Notes under the pieces: model-generated | What the model was told of the DNA's origin: nothing | The model's database searches: none | What the model saw: the letters and a program-made list of their open reading frames with translations, nothing else | Translations under genes and position numbers: made by a program | Shown here: piece by piece, positions 44,370-53,157 of the stretch | Numbering within the stretch: the first letter of the stretch is position 1 | Layout of the letters: each line of letters starts with the position of its first letter | NCBI RefSeq assembly: GCF_000621205.1 | Contig: NZ_KK211226.1 | Span: 200,722 to 264,721 of the forward strand | DNA length: 64,000 nucleotides | From: Halotalea alkalilenta DSM 17697 | GTDB taxonomy: Bacteria > Pseudomonadota > Gammaproteobacteria > Pseudomonadales > Halomonadaceae | Direction of reading: 5' to 3'

Positions 44370-44528
44370 TCAGCGTGGCCGCCGCACGCGAGGCTGCCGG
44401 GCGGCGTCGGGCGCATCCAGTACCCGCCGGGCATCGCCACAGGAGAGCAGCAGGCTGGTGGAGGAAAGCACGCTGAGCCCGAAGACGAAGTAGCGGGCGA
44501 GCATCCTGAGTAAATGTCCAAGCATCAT
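44370..44528 (-). CDS. Possible 52-residue small membrane-type protein
   Basis: A short open frame beginning MMLGHLLRMLARYFVFGLSV and ending in a very basic tail (RQPRVRRPR). One hydrophobic segment spans about residues 12-29. The ATG is preceded by CGGGAGGTATTG, a strong ribosome-binding site, which is the main reason to consider it. It lies 128 bp after the molybdopterin oxidoreductase gene on the same strand. No homologue is recognised. Confidence 0.4.
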   Translation of the reverse strand: MMLGHLLRMLARYFVFGLSVLSSTSLLLSCGDARRVLDAPDAARQPRVRRPR

Positions 44529-44656
44529 CAATACCTCCCGTCGGATTCAGGATTCGCCGTCGGCGAATCCTTCGACCTTCGCAGTATCCCCTTGGAGCGC
44601 ATTGCAGTGGAGCGCGTTCGCGTGTCGAAGCGTAACCACCGCTCCGACCAGCGCTC

Positions 44657-46924
44657 TCAGGCCAACCGCGCACTCGGCGCCAGCCGTACCGCCACCGACT
44701 TGGAGTTGGGGGTATTGCTCTTGATCCCGACCGAGTCGAGCGGAATCAACGGGTTGGTTTCAGGATAATATGCCGCCGCACAGCCCTCGGGGGTGTCGTA
44801 GGAGACTACCCGGAACGCCTCGGCGCGGCGCGGTACGCCGTCCTCCTCGCGTCCGACCAGATCGACCCACTGTCCATCCTCGAGCCCGAGCCGCTCGATG
44901 TCGTTCGGGTTGAGGAAGATCACCCGGCGCATCCCCTTCACACCACGATAGCGGTCGTCGTAGCCATAGACCGTGGTGTTGTACTGATCGTGGCTGCGCA
45001 AGGTCTGGAGCGTCAACCAGCCCGCCTCGCGGGCGAGCCGCTGGTGCAGCACCGCTTCCGGCAGCGGGTCGCTCGAGAATTCGGCCAATCCGCTGGCGGT
45101 GGGGAACTCGCGCCGCGCGCCAGGGTTGCCGAGCCAGAAGCCCCGCGGCTCGCGCACCCGCCGGTTGAAATCGCTGAAGCCTGGAATCACCTCGGCGATC
45201 TGGTCGCGAATCCGGTCGTAGTCCTCGGCGAGCGCCATCCAGTCGACCACCTGGCTGCCGAGCAGCCGCTCGCCGATGCCGCAGATCACCGCGACCTCGG
45301 AGCGCAGCATCGGGGAGGCCGGGCGCTGGATGCCCGCCGAGCCGTGCACCATGCTCATCGAATCCTCGACGGTGATCAGCTGCGGCGTGCCGTCCGCCTT
45401 GGCGTCGGTCTCGACCCGACCGATCACCGGCAGGATCAGCGCGTCGCGTCCGGTGACCAGGTGGCTGCGGTTGAGCTTGGTGCTCATGTGCACGGTGAGG
45501 TTGCAGCTCGAGAGCGCCGCCTCGCAGACGTTCGAATCCGAAGTGGCGCGGGCGAAGTTGCCGGCGAGACCGATGAACACCTTGCATGCACCCTCGCGCA
45601 TCGCGCGGATCGCCGAGACGGTGTCATGGCCATGGCCGCGTTTGAGGCTCACTCCGTAGTAGCGCTCCAAGGCTTGGAAGAACCACTCCGGCGCCTTCTC
45701 GTTGACGCCCATGGTGCGATCGCCCTGGACGTTGGAGTGGCCGCGCACCGGGCAGGTGCCCGCTCCCGGCTTGCCGATGTTGCCACGCAGCAGCAGCAGG
45801 TTGACGATCTCGCGTACGCTTGCCACCGAGTGCTCGTGCTGGGTGATGCCCATCGCCCAGCAGATGATCGTCGCGTTGGAGCGGATGTAGATCTCGGCGG
45901 CGCGGGTGATCTCTGCCCTGGAGAGACCCGACTGCGCCTCGATCGTCTCCCAAGCGGTGGCCTCGACCACCGTCCTGTAGGCATCGACGCCGTGGGTGTA
46001 GCGCGCGATGAAGTCGTGATCCAGCGCGTCGCGCTCGAACACCACCTTGGCCATCCCTCGCACGATCGCCATGTCGCCGCCGAGCTTGGGACAAAGATAC
46101 ATCGAGCTGACCGCCTCGCTGCCGCCGCGCAGCATCTCGAGCTTGCGCTGCGGATCGGCGAAGCGCTCGAGACCGCGCTCCTTGAGCGTATTGATCGCCA
46201 CCACCTCGCAGCCGCGCTCGTGCGCCTCGCGCAGGGTGCCAAGCATGCGCGGATGGTTGGTGCCAGGGTTCTGACCGAAGCTGAAGATCGCCTCGGCGCG
46301 CTCGAAATCATCCAGCAGCACGCTGCCCTTGCCGACCCCGAGCGCCTCCCCGAGGCCGACCCCGCTCGCCTCATGGCACATGTTCGAGCAGTCCGGCAGG
46401 TTGTTGGTGCCATAGAGCCGGGCCAGCAGTTGGAACATGTAGGCGGACTCGTTGCACGCCTTGCCCGAGGTGTAGAACAGCGCCTGGTCGGGATCATTGA
46501 GCGCGCGCAGATGATCGGCGATCAGATCCAGCGCATCACTCCACTCGATCGGCACGTAGCGATCGCTCGCGCGGTCGAAGCGCATCGGCCGGGTCAGCCG
46601 GCCCTGGTCCTCGAGCCGGTAGTCGTCCCAAAGCTTCATTTCACTGACCGTGTAGCGCTCGAAGAAGGCGTCATCGACCCGCTTCGAGGTGGTCTCCCAG
46701 CTCACCGCCTTGACCCCGTTCTCGCAGAACTCGAACGACGAGCCGTGCTCCGGATCGCCCCAGGCGCAGCCCGGGCAGTCGAAGCCATCGGGCTGGTTGA
46801 GCTTGAGCAGCGCGCGTACGTTGGCGAGCGGCGCACCGCTGTGGGATAGGTGCGCGCCGACCGCCTTGAGCGCCCCCCAGCCCGCGGCCGGCCCTTTATA
46901 GGACTCTATACGGGGTTTGGACAT
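44657..46924 (-). CDS. FdhF/YdeP-type molybdopterin oxidoreductase
   Basis: A 755-residue cytoplasmic oxidoreductase alpha subunit of the YdeP branch (E. coli YdeP is 759). It has the cysteine motif FDCPGCAWGDP near residue 60, molybdopterin-binding segments LFYTSGKACNESAYMFQLLARLYGTNNLPDCSNMCHEASGVGLGEALGVGKG and FGQNPGTNHPRMLGTLREA, and the C-terminal beta-barrel HDQYNTTVYGYDDRYRGVKGMRRVIFLNPNDIERLGLEDG. YdeP supports acid resistance; the electron donor is unknown. The ATG at 46924 follows GAGGAGGTCGT. It probably pairs with the LysR gene upstream on the same strand. Confidence 0.9.
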   Translation of the reverse strand: MSKPRIESYKGPAAGWGALKAVGAHLSHSGAPLANVRALLKLNQPDGFDCPGCAWGDPEHGSSFEFCENGVKAVSWETTSKRVDDAFFERYTVSEMKLWDDYRLEDQGRLTRPMRFDRASDRYVPIEWSDALDLIADHLRALNDPDQALFYTSGKACNESAYMFQLLARLYGTNNLPDCSNMCHEASGVGLGEALGVGKGSVLLDDFERAEAIFSFGQNPGTNHPRMLGTLREAHERGCEVVAINTLKERGLERFADPQRKLEMLRGGSEAVSSMYLCPKLGGDMAIVRGMAKVVFERDALDHDFIARYTHGVDAYRTVVEATAWETIEAQSGLSRAEITRAAEIYIRSNATIICWAMGITQHEHSVASVREIVNLLLLRGNIGKPGAGTCPVRGHSNVQGDRTMGVNEKAPEWFFQALERYYGVSLKRGHGHDTVSAIRAMREGACKVFIGLAGNFARATSDSNVCEAALSSCNLTVHMSTKLNRSHLVTGRDALILPVIGRVETDAKADGTPQLITVEDSMSMVHGSAGIQRPASPMLRSEVAVICGIGERLLGSQVVDWMALAEDYDRIRDQIAEVIPGFSDFNRRVREPRGFWLGNPGARREFPTASGLAEFSSDPLPEAVLHQRLAREAGWLTLQTLRSHDQYNTTVYGYDDRYRGVKGMRRVIFLNPNDIERLGLEDGQWVDLVGREEDGVPRRAEAFRVVSYDTPEGCAAAYYPETNPLIPLDSVGIKSNTPNSKSVAVRLAPSARLA

Positions 46925-47039
46925 ACGACCTCCTCGGCAGCGCACCAGGTGCCAGATAGTGGAAAATTGATCCAGCTATCCTAGCGCCGCGCTAGGGAAT
47001 ATCGCCAATCGATGACAACGATCTATTGATCGACGCCGT

Positions 47040-47948
47040 CTATCGAAGGTTCAGTTCCAGCTCTGGTATCGAAAGCGCCGAGATCGTCTCCAACAGCTGG
47101 CCAAGACGCGCTGGAATCGGCTCGTCCAGGCGCCAGATCGCCCCGATCCTGGGTACCTCGAGATCGCTCTCGGGCAGCACCCGGACCTCAAGCCCAAGCG
47201 GCTCGAGCAGCGCGGAAAAGCCGAGCGGCAGCACCGCGACGCCGAAGCCTTGTGCCACCATCAGCGCCAGCGCCGCCATCGAATCGGCCTCGAAGCGGGT
47301 CTCGACCGTGAGCCCCGCGCGCTCGAACAAGCGCGCCAGCCGGCGACGATGCTGCATCTCAGGGGTCAGCGCACAGTGGGGATAAGCGCCGAGCGCCGAC
47401 CAGTCGAGCGTCTCGGGCAGCTCGAAGCGCCCAGGCGCGGCGAACAGCGCCAGCCGCTCGCGATAGAGCGGGCGCACCGCGAACACATCGGACATCGCCG
47501 CAGCGGGGTCGAGATAGCCGAGCGCCAGCTCGACTTCATGATCGGCCAGCGCCTGCAGCAGCGCCGGCATCGCATACTCACGCAGCCTCAGCGGCAGCAC
47601 CGGGAGACGCAGGTCGAGCAGCCCCAGCCAGCGCCCCACCTCGGCGAGCGCCGAAGGTACCGCACCGAGCATCAAAGGCTTGCTCATCGCGCGCTCGCCG
47701 ACCAGCTCCCCGCGCAGCGCCTCGAACTCAGCGAGGATGCGCCGCGCATGGGCGAGCACCCGCTCCCCTTCGGCAGTGAAACGCTCGAAGCGCCGCCCAC
47801 GCTCGATCAGCGGCGCACCGAGCTCCTCCTCGAGCTGCTTCAATCGCGCCGAGAGCGTCGGCTGGGTGACGTGGCAGGCCCGCGCCGCACGGCCGAAATG
47901 GCGCTCACGGGCGAGCGCGACGAGAAACCTGAGCTGGCGATGATCCAT
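47040..47948 (-). CDS. LysR-family transcriptional regulator upstream of the YdeP-type gene
   Basis: A 302-residue LTTR with the DNA-binding domain MDHRQLRFLVALARERHFGRAARACHVTQPTLSARLKQLEEELGAPLIERGRRFERFTAEGE and an effector domain of the usual form (LRLREYAMPALLQALADHEVELALGYLD, MVAQGFGVAVLPLGF). It reads in the same direction as the YdeP-type oxidoreductase, 115 bp ahead of it, not divergently. The two could share a transcript. Target and effector unknown. Confidence 0.92.
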   Translation of the reverse strand: MDHRQLRFLVALARERHFGRAARACHVTQPTLSARLKQLEEELGAPLIERGRRFERFTAEGERVLAHARRILAEFEALRGELVGERAMSKPLMLGAVPSALAEVGRWLGLLDLRLPVLPLRLREYAMPALLQALADHEVELALGYLDPAAAMSDVFAVRPLYRERLALFAAPGRFELPETLDWSALGAYPHCALTPEMQHRRRLARLFERAGLTVETRFEADSMAALALMVAQGFGVAVLPLGFSALLEPLGLEVRVLPESDLEVPRIGAIWRLDEPIPARLGQLLETISALSIPELELNLR

Positions 47949-47998
47949 ATGGCACGCCCCTGGATGACCGAAGCACGAAGGCTAACAGAGCCTCTCGA

Positions 47999-48078
47999 GA
48001 TGCGCAGGAGTTTCACGTGAAACGCCGTGTCGAGGCGCGGGGCTCAACCCTCGCCGAATCGAAAGCCCATGCTTCTGG
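47999..48078. repeat. 80-bp direct repeat, left copy
   Basis: GATGCGCAGG to GCTTCTGG. It matches 60855-60934 at 76 of 80 positions in the same orientation, 12,856 bp apart. It contains a parS-like palindrome (48009-48024) and the last nine codons plus stop of the bicupin gene (48044 onward, reading SMGFRFGEG). The two copies bracket the catabolic cluster. Confidence 0.9.
48009..48024. promoter_or_regulatory. parS-like palindrome with CACGTG core (left repeat)
   Basis: AGTTTCACGTGAAACG keeps the full 14-base core GTTTCACGTGAAAC of the ParB site TGTTTCACGTGAAACA; only the two outer bases differ. It is inside the left 80-bp repeat. Confidence 0.6.
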
Positions 48079-48976
48079 CGTGATAGTGGAGCCCACCATC
48101 CTGCACGATCAGGAAGAGCGCCTTGCGACCACCATCGTTGTGATGGCTGTGCAGCGCACCGGGCGGTGTCACCATCGTCGTTCCGAGCCGCCAATCATGG
48201 CGTATTCCGTCGATCAGGCTATGGCAGTTTTCTCCCTGCAGGATCAGCGTGATCGCGGCGGAGTTGTGCCGATGAGCGCGTTGGCGGCCACCGGGCGAGA
48301 GCGTGTTGAGCGAGAGCGTCAGTGACGGCAGTAGATTGCGTCGCTCGGCGTGTGCCTCGGAGGCGAAGATCAGTGCCGCACCGGAGGTCTGCTCGTCGGC
48401 TGGGATGCCGTCGATCAGCGCCAGTTGGGTTTCGATCTCAGCAGCGGGGTAATGAACGGCGGCGATGGGCGGGCCGGCGGGGCGGGCGTGCTCGAAGGCG
48501 AACTGTGGCTCGTTGGACACCGCCCACAGAACCGCGCCACCGGCGCTCGCGCACAGGGAAGCCTTGGCGTCACCGGGTAGCAACATGATATCGCCAGGCC
48601 CCCATCCCCAGTCCTCCCCGCCGCAGTCGCACGCGCCCTCACCCTCGATCACGTAGAGCACCACGCCTGTCGCCAGGCAAGCCAACCGCCACGGCTCGCC
48701 TTCGGCTAGGTAGAGATAGCGGGCCAGCATCAGCGGGGTAGTCGCTGGCCCGGGCATCTCCATCGCGTCCGCCTGGTCACAGTGGATCTCCCGGCTCACC
48801 CCATCCTGCGCCGCTTTGCCTGGCCCGAAGACCTGCGCCGGCACCTCGGGCAACTTGAGGTTGAAGGCGTTGCCTGAATTGAAGAAGCGCGCGCGGCGCT
48901 GAGTCTCTCCCACGGCCAGTTGTGGCCGTTGCATCGGCAAATCACCCAGTGTGGTCACCGGCGTGTCAGTCTCCAT
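48044..48976 (-). CDS. Bicupin, gentisate 1,2-dioxygenase-like
   Basis: A 310-residue double cupin. The N-terminal cupin (about 90-150, TGVVLYVIEGEGACDCGGEDWGWGPGDIMLLPGD) lacks a histidine set. The C-terminal cupin (about 215-300) keeps likely metal ligands AHRHNSAAITLILQGE and PPGALHSHHND. The relation to gentisate/1-hydroxy-2-naphthoate dioxygenases is by overall shape; a ring-opening or other oxygenase role is inferred. It is last in the six-gene leftward operon, overlapping the M20 gene by 11 bp. Its final codons lie inside the 80-bp repeat. Confidence 0.75.
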   Translation of the reverse strand: METDTPVTTLGDLPMQRPQLAVGETQRRARFFNSGNAFNLKLPEVPAQVFGPGKAAQDGVSREIHCDQADAMEMPGPATTPLMLARYLYLAEGEPWRLACLATGVVLYVIEGEGACDCGGEDWGWGPGDIMLLPGDAKASLCASAGGAVLWAVSNEPQFAFEHARPAGPPIAAVHYPAAEIETQLALIDGIPADEQTSGAALIFASEAHAERRNLLPSLTLSLNTLSPGGRQRAHRHNSAAITLILQGENCHSLIDGIRHDWRLGTTMVTPPGALHSHHNDGGRKALFLIVQDGGLHYHARSMGFRFGEG

Positions 48977-50228
48977 CGGCGACGTCCTCCTCTCGCTGGA
49001 CCAGCAATGCGCTCACCGTGTCGAGCAGCACATTGGCGCCGGCGGCCACGTGCTCGGGCTCGGCCCATTCATGCTCGACGTGGCTCGCACCGTCGCGGCA
49101 GGGAATGAAGATCATCGCGGCAGGGCAGATGCTCGCGAGATGGCGGGCATCGTGCCCTGCCGCCGAAAGCATCGAGCGCGCGGGATATCCACGCTGCTCA
49201 GCGCAGCTGGCGATCACTCGCTGCAGATGGCGGTCGAACTCGTTGCCCGGTGCAACGACCAAGGGCTCATTGATCACACGGCAAGGTGTGGAAAACGAAG
49301 CGCAGATCGCCTCCAACCGGGCACCGAGCATATCCAGCGTCTGCTGGCGCGGATGTCGCAAATCGATGCTGAACACCACACGTTCAGCGACCACGGATGG
49401 CGCATTGGGCCAAGCCTCGATGCGACCGATGGTGAACTTCACCACGTCATCATGGTGACCGATTTCATCATCGAGCAGCCGGGCCAACCCCGAGAAGGCA
49501 ATCAGTGCATCCTGGCGCTCGGCCATCGGCTGGGTCCCAGCATGCCCCGCCGCGCCTTCGATGGCCACACGATAGGTTCGCTTGCCCTGGATGCCGGAGA
49601 CCACACCGATCATGCGCGCTTCGCGCTCGAGTATCGGCCCCTGCTCGATATGAGCCTCGATATAGGCGAGAGGAACGAATCCGGGCTCGACCACGGCCAG
49701 TTCGGGGAAGCGCGCCAGCTGGGCATCGAGGGCCTGCGCGACACTTGCGCCCTCGATGTCCCTGACCGCGCGGACCTGCTCGAGCGAACGAACGCCGCAG
49801 AACACCTCCGACCCCATCATTCCCGGGGCGAAACGCGAGCCTTCCTCGTTCATCCAGGCGACCACGATGAGATCACGCCCGAACCTTTCTTCGCTTTGGG
49901 CCAGGGTGGTCAGCACTTCGAGCGCCGCGATCACCCCGTAGGCGCCATCGAAGCGGCCACCTTGCGGCTGGGTGTCGATATGGCTGCCGATCAACACAGC
50001 GGGCGCCCCGCTCGATTCACCGCTCAACCGCAAGAACAGGTTGCCGGCCCGATCGGCGAACGCCTCGGCCCCCGCACCCTGCGCCCAATCGATCAACAGC
50101 TGCCACGCGGCTGTCTCCGCCAGGCACAAAGCCTGGCGGTCGACGCCTCCCCCGGGCGTCGCGCCAATTTCAGCCAAAGCCATCAGCCGCTGCCAGAGGC
50201 GCTCTGCATCGATACTCGTCGGCACCAT
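48966..50228 (-). CDS. M20 Zn-dependent hydrolase (N-carbamoylase / allantoate amidohydrolase type)
   Basis: A 420-residue dinuclear metallo-amidohydrolase of the HyuC/AllC branch. Metal-binding motifs are VLIGSHIDTQPQGGRFDGAYGVIAALEVL (His, Asp), WMNEEGSRFAPGMMGS (Glu), YIEAHIEQGPILE (His) and the late histidine AAGHDARHLASICPAAMIFIPC. The dimer-domain substrate histidine is probably in EGAAGHAGTQPM. Members hydrolyse N-carbamoyl amino acids, allantoate, ureidoglycolate-type compounds or beta-ureidopropionate; no hydantoinase or allantoinase accompanies it. The start at 50228 lies 2 bp after the hydrolase gene stop. Confidence 0.9.
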   Translation of the reverse strand: MVPTSIDAERLWQRLMALAEIGATPGGGVDRQALCLAETAAWQLLIDWAQGAGAEAFADRAGNLFLRLSGESSGAPAVLIGSHIDTQPQGGRFDGAYGVIAALEVLTTLAQSEERFGRDLIVVAWMNEEGSRFAPGMMGSEVFCGVRSLEQVRAVRDIEGASVAQALDAQLARFPELAVVEPGFVPLAYIEAHIEQGPILEREARMIGVVSGIQGKRTYRVAIEGAAGHAGTQPMAERQDALIAFSGLARLLDDEIGHHDDVVKFTIGRIEAWPNAPSVVAERVVFSIDLRHPRQQTLDMLGARLEAICASFSTPCRVINEPLVVAPGNEFDRHLQRVIASCAEQRGYPARSMLSAAGHDARHLASICPAAMIFIPCRDGASHVEHEWAEPEHVAAGANVLLDTVSALLVQREEDVADGD

Positions 50229-50230
50229 GC

Positions 50231-51118
50231 TCAGTCCTCCTCGCCGGTACGCATGACCTGATCCGCGCGCGCCCTGGGATCCCGCGTCAGCCAGCGGCCT
50301 TGGGCGACCCGCGCGATGAACTCGTCGACCAGCCGGTTGAACAGTTCCGGCTCTTCGAGATTGAGGGTATGTCCACTCTTCGGCAGCACTGCGAGACCGC
50401 AGGCTGGCAGCGTGCGCTTGAGCAGCAGCCCCGGCTGCAGGCAGTGGTCGTCCTCGTCGCCGACCATGACCAGTGTCGGCACCGACATGCGCGCCAGCGG
50501 CTCGATCAAATCGACGAAAGAGGGGCGCCGTGCCTGGACGCCGCGCATGGTCAGGGCCGCGCCGAGGTCGGAGTGGGTCGCCAGCCGCGCGGCGAATTCG
50601 CACCAGCCGCGCGGATCCTTTTCCTGGAACTGGACGCGACTGGCGCCCTCGGCATAGATCGGTGCGAAGTCGCGCGCGCCTCGGCGCTCGAAGTTGGCCG
50701 CCACCTTCATCGAGACCTCGCGGAAGTAGGCCTCATGCTCCGGCTCGCAGCCATACCCTGCGCCGGCCACGGTCAGCGAAAGCAATCGCTCGGGCGCGCG
50801 CAGCCCGAGATGCAAAGCGGTGAAGCCGCCCATCGAAAGCCCTACCACATGGGCGCGCTCGATGCCCAAGCCATCTAGCACCGCCAATGCGTCACTGACG
50901 GCGATCGACTGCGAGTAGGCTTCAGGGTCGCTCGGTACGCTCGAAGGCGGATAGCCACGCGCAGCGTAGCTTACGCAGCGATGACGTCGACTGAACCAGC
51001 GCATCTGCGGCTCCCAGCTCAGGTGGTTGCCACCGAACTCATGGATGAACAGGACCGGCGTACCGCTGCCGGCTTCCTCGACGTGCAGCCGCACGTCGTC
51101 ATCGGTCACGATCTGCAT
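50231..51118 (-). CDS. Alpha/beta-hydrolase
   Basis: A 295-residue alpha/beta-hydrolase fold enzyme. Its nucleophile elbow is VVGLSMGGFTALHLGL, the oxyanion loop is FIHEFGGNHLSWEPQM, a likely acid lies in VMVGDEDDHCLQP and the catalytic histidine in LPKSGHTLNLEEPELF. The class includes C-C, ester and amide hydrolases such as N-formylmaleamate deformylase, any of which would fit a ring-cleavage pathway. GGAGG upstream favours the ATG at 51118 over 51133, which overlaps the aminotransferase stop. Substrate unknown. Confidence 0.85.
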   Translation of the reverse strand: MQIVTDDDVRLHVEEAGSGTPVLFIHEFGGNHLSWEPQMRWFSRRHRCVSYAARGYPPSSVPSDPEAYSQSIAVSDALAVLDGLGIERAHVVGLSMGGFTALHLGLRAPERLLSLTVAGAGYGCEPEHEAYFREVSMKVAANFERRGARDFAPIYAEGASRVQFQEKDPRGWCEFAARLATHSDLGAALTMRGVQARRPSFVDLIEPLARMSVPTLVMVGDEDDHCLQPGLLLKRTLPACGLAVLPKSGHTLNLEEPELFNRLVDEFIARVAQGRWLTRDPRARADQVMRTGEED

Positions 51119-51132
51119 GGGCCATTCCTCCA

Positions 51133-52266
51133 TCAGTAAAGCGGCGCGGTCGGCGGTGTGCCCCGGGCACGTTCGAGCATCGCGGGGAGCAGCGCGCAGA
51201 AGCGCGCCACCCAGGCGCTCGGCACCGAAGTGCTGACCTTGATGAAACGCTCACCGAAGCGTTCGGTGTGGTAGGTACCTTGGCGAATCATGATGTTCTG
51301 CTCGAGATAACGAGCGACCAGCGCCTGCGGCGTCAGTTCGGGGTCCTCGAGATTGATCACCACGAAGTTGCCGTGGGACGGCCAGACAGGCAGGGACAGA
51401 CCGGGCAGCGACTCGATGCACGCTCGAATCATCTCCTTGTTCGCGGCGTCCACCTCACGTACGCGGGCCATCCACTCCCGCTTGACCTCGAGGCCTGCGA
51501 GTGCCGCGCGCTGTGCCACCACGCTGGCACCGAGCACGCTAGTCGCGCCGGCTGCGAACTCCGCGACCAGTGCGGGCGATGCGACCAGCGCGCCGATGCG
51601 CAGCCCCGCCAGTCCTAGCCACTTGGAGAAGCTCAGCGTCACCACGCTATGTTCGGCATCGAGCGTTACCGCGGGCGTATGGCCGTCGGCGAAATCGCGA
51701 TAGGTGCAGTCGTGGATCAGCAGCGCGCCACGGTCACGGGCGATGGCAACGAAACACTCGAGTACGTGACGCTCATAGCGCACTCCCAGCGGATTGTTGG
51801 GGTCGACCAGATAGATCACTCGGGTACGCTCATCGACCGCCGCCTCCAGCGCTGCAACGCTGAGCCGCCAGTCCGAACGGGCGTCGAAGATCGGCAGCTT
51901 GACCACCTCCGCACCATGACGTTCGGCGAACTGGCATGGCCACTTCCAGGTCGGGTCGGTGGTGACGAAGGTGCTGCCCGGGGTGCAGCGAGCGGCGCAG
52001 ATCAGCGCCAGGGCGGCGACTCCACCTTCGGTGACCAGGGCTTCGGTGCCGGGTGCGCCGATATCCGCGACGATCCTCTCACGCAGTGCTTCGAACCCCA
52101 GCGGCGGCGCGTAGGCGTTGTACTCACCGCGCTGGATCGATTCGATCATCGCTGCCTCGACGGCAGGGTGGGCGGGTAGATGGTTGGTATTCTGGCCCAT
52201 CCACTGGAGCTCGGGATTGGCGCAAAGATCGTCGAAATATCGATTGCGTGTGTTCGCATCGCTCAT
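51133..52266 (-). CDS. Class I/II PLP-dependent aminotransferase
   Basis: A 377-residue fold-type I aminotransferase. Visible are the cofactor-contact loop TEGGVAALALICAARCTPGSTFVTTDPTW, YLVDPNNPLGVRYERHVLE (Asn), LIHDCTYRDFADG (Asp) and the Schiff-base lysine in VVTLSFSKWLGLAGLRIGALV. It resembles HisC/MalY-like enzymes in general layout but not one defined substrate class. The ATG at 52266 follows GGAGAGAACACG. It sits in the cluster operon between the SDR and the alpha/beta-hydrolase genes, so it probably transaminates a pathway intermediate. Confidence 0.88.
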   Translation of the reverse strand: MSDANTRNRYFDDLCANPELQWMGQNTNHLPAHPAVEAAMIESIQRGEYNAYAPPLGFEALRERIVADIGAPGTEALVTEGGVAALALICAARCTPGSTFVTTDPTWKWPCQFAERHGAEVVKLPIFDARSDWRLSVAALEAAVDERTRVIYLVDPNNPLGVRYERHVLECFVAIARDRGALLIHDCTYRDFADGHTPAVTLDAEHSVVTLSFSKWLGLAGLRIGALVASPALVAEFAAGATSVLGASVVAQRAALAGLEVKREWMARVREVDAANKEMIRACIESLPGLSLPVWPSHGNFVVINLEDPELTPQALVARYLEQNIMIRQGTYHTERFGERFIKVSTSVPSAWVARFCALLPAMLERARGTPPTAPLY

Positions 52267-52311
52267 CGTGTTCTCTCCTCGGCAGGGGGTAGCGAACGAT
52301 CGCAACCGCGA

Positions 52312-53091
52312 TCAGATCACCGATCCACGCGCGGCGATGCCACCGTCGATGGTAACGATGGTGCCGGTGATGTAGCCGGCTCGAGGAGAGGCAAGAAAAG
52401 CGACCAGGTCGGCGACTTCTTCCGATTCGGCTGGGCGGCCACCGGGATACTTGGCGAACAGCTCTTCCCAACGCGCTTCGTCTCCCAGCATGTCGGCCGC
52501 CTTGCGGCGCATGATTTTGAGCATCCGGTCGGTCGCCACCGGGCCAGGATTGACGCCTACCACCCTGACGCCGTGATTGAGGCTGGCGCCACCGAGCGCT
52601 TTGGTGAACGCCATCAGCGCGGCATTGCCGGTACTACCGGCGATGTAGCTGGCATCCCAGTTCTCCCCGGAGTTGCCAATCACGTTGATGATCACGCCCT
52701 TGCGCTCGCGCAGCAGTGGATAGTAAGAACGAGCCAGACTGATGTAGCCGAACACCTTGAGATCGAAACCAAGTCGCCAGGCGGCGTCGTCGACGAACTC
52801 GAGCGATCCGGCGGGAATGTCACCAGCGTTGTTGACCAGGATGTCTATCGTACCGACTCGCTCCACCAGCGCCTGCATCGCCTCGGTAGAGGAGAGATCC
52901 AGCGCATGGACTTGCACATCGACATCGCAGCTCTGGTCGATCTCGGCTTGGAGCGCCAGCATTGCTTCTTCGTTACGTGCGGCAAGATGCAAGTGGCACC
53001 CTTCGGCTGCGAACAACCGAGCGATGGCAGCGCCAATTCCCTTGGATGCTCCGGTGACGAGCGCCGTCTTGCCGTTGAGTTCGAGCTTCAT
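52312..53091 (-). CDS. Short-chain dehydrogenase/reductase
   Basis: A 259-residue classical SDR. The cofactor motif is TALVTGASKGIGAAIARLFAAEG, then DILVNNAGDIPAGS and the region INVIGNSGENWDASYIAGSTGNAALMAFTKALGG. The usual catalytic S-Y-K is altered: where classical enzymes have Tyr-x3-Lys, the sequence reads YIAGSTGNAAL, with Tyr present but no Lys at the expected place. The C-terminal GRPAESEEVADLVAFLASPRAGYITGTIVTIDGG is standard. It may oxidise or reduce a hydroxyl intermediate, or be catalytically unusual. Candidate GntR half-operators lie just upstream (53122-53153). Confidence 0.85.
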   Translation of the reverse strand: MKLELNGKTALVTGASKGIGAAIARLFAAEGCHLHLAARNEEAMLALQAEIDQSCDVDVQVHALDLSSTEAMQALVERVGTIDILVNNAGDIPAGSLEFVDDAAWRLGFDLKVFGYISLARSYYPLLRERKGVIINVIGNSGENWDASYIAGSTGNAALMAFTKALGGASLNHGVRVVGVNPGPVATDRMLKIMRRKAADMLGDEARWEELFAKYPGGRPAESEEVADLVAFLASPRAGYITGTIVTIDGGIAARGSVI

Positions 53092-53121
53092 CGTGGTATT
53101 CCCGTTTCGCCGTCATTGTTG

Positions 53122-53153
53122 GGTATACACGACAAAGCAATTTGCATACCAAA
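53122..53153. promoter_or_regulatory. GGTAT / ATACC half-sites in the GntR-SDR gap
   Basis: GGTAT at 53122-53126 and ATACC at 53146-53150 (in TTTGCATACCAAA) occupy the 66-bp gap ahead of the SDR gene. The same half-sites form a tight inverted repeat at 53937. FCD-type GntR proteins often bind TTGGTAT-like half-sites, so an internal operator is possible. Confidence 0.4.
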
Positions 53154-53157
53154 AATC

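Noticed and set aside
44990-46849. A 619-codon frame antisense to the molybdopterin oxidoreductase
   Set aside because: No recognisable domain, compositionally odd, and the minus-strand gene has clear family motifs throughout.
48966-50228. Calling the M20 gene allC (allantoate amidohydrolase) or the cluster an allantoin pathway
   Set aside because: No allantoinase, ureidoglycolate enzyme or urate genes accompany it; the bicupin is not clearly ureidoglycine aminohydrolase, and HyuC-type carbamoylases look alike.
48951-50261. A 436-codon frame antisense to the M20 hydrolase
   Set aside because: No domain, fully overlapped by a gene with intact metal-binding motifs.
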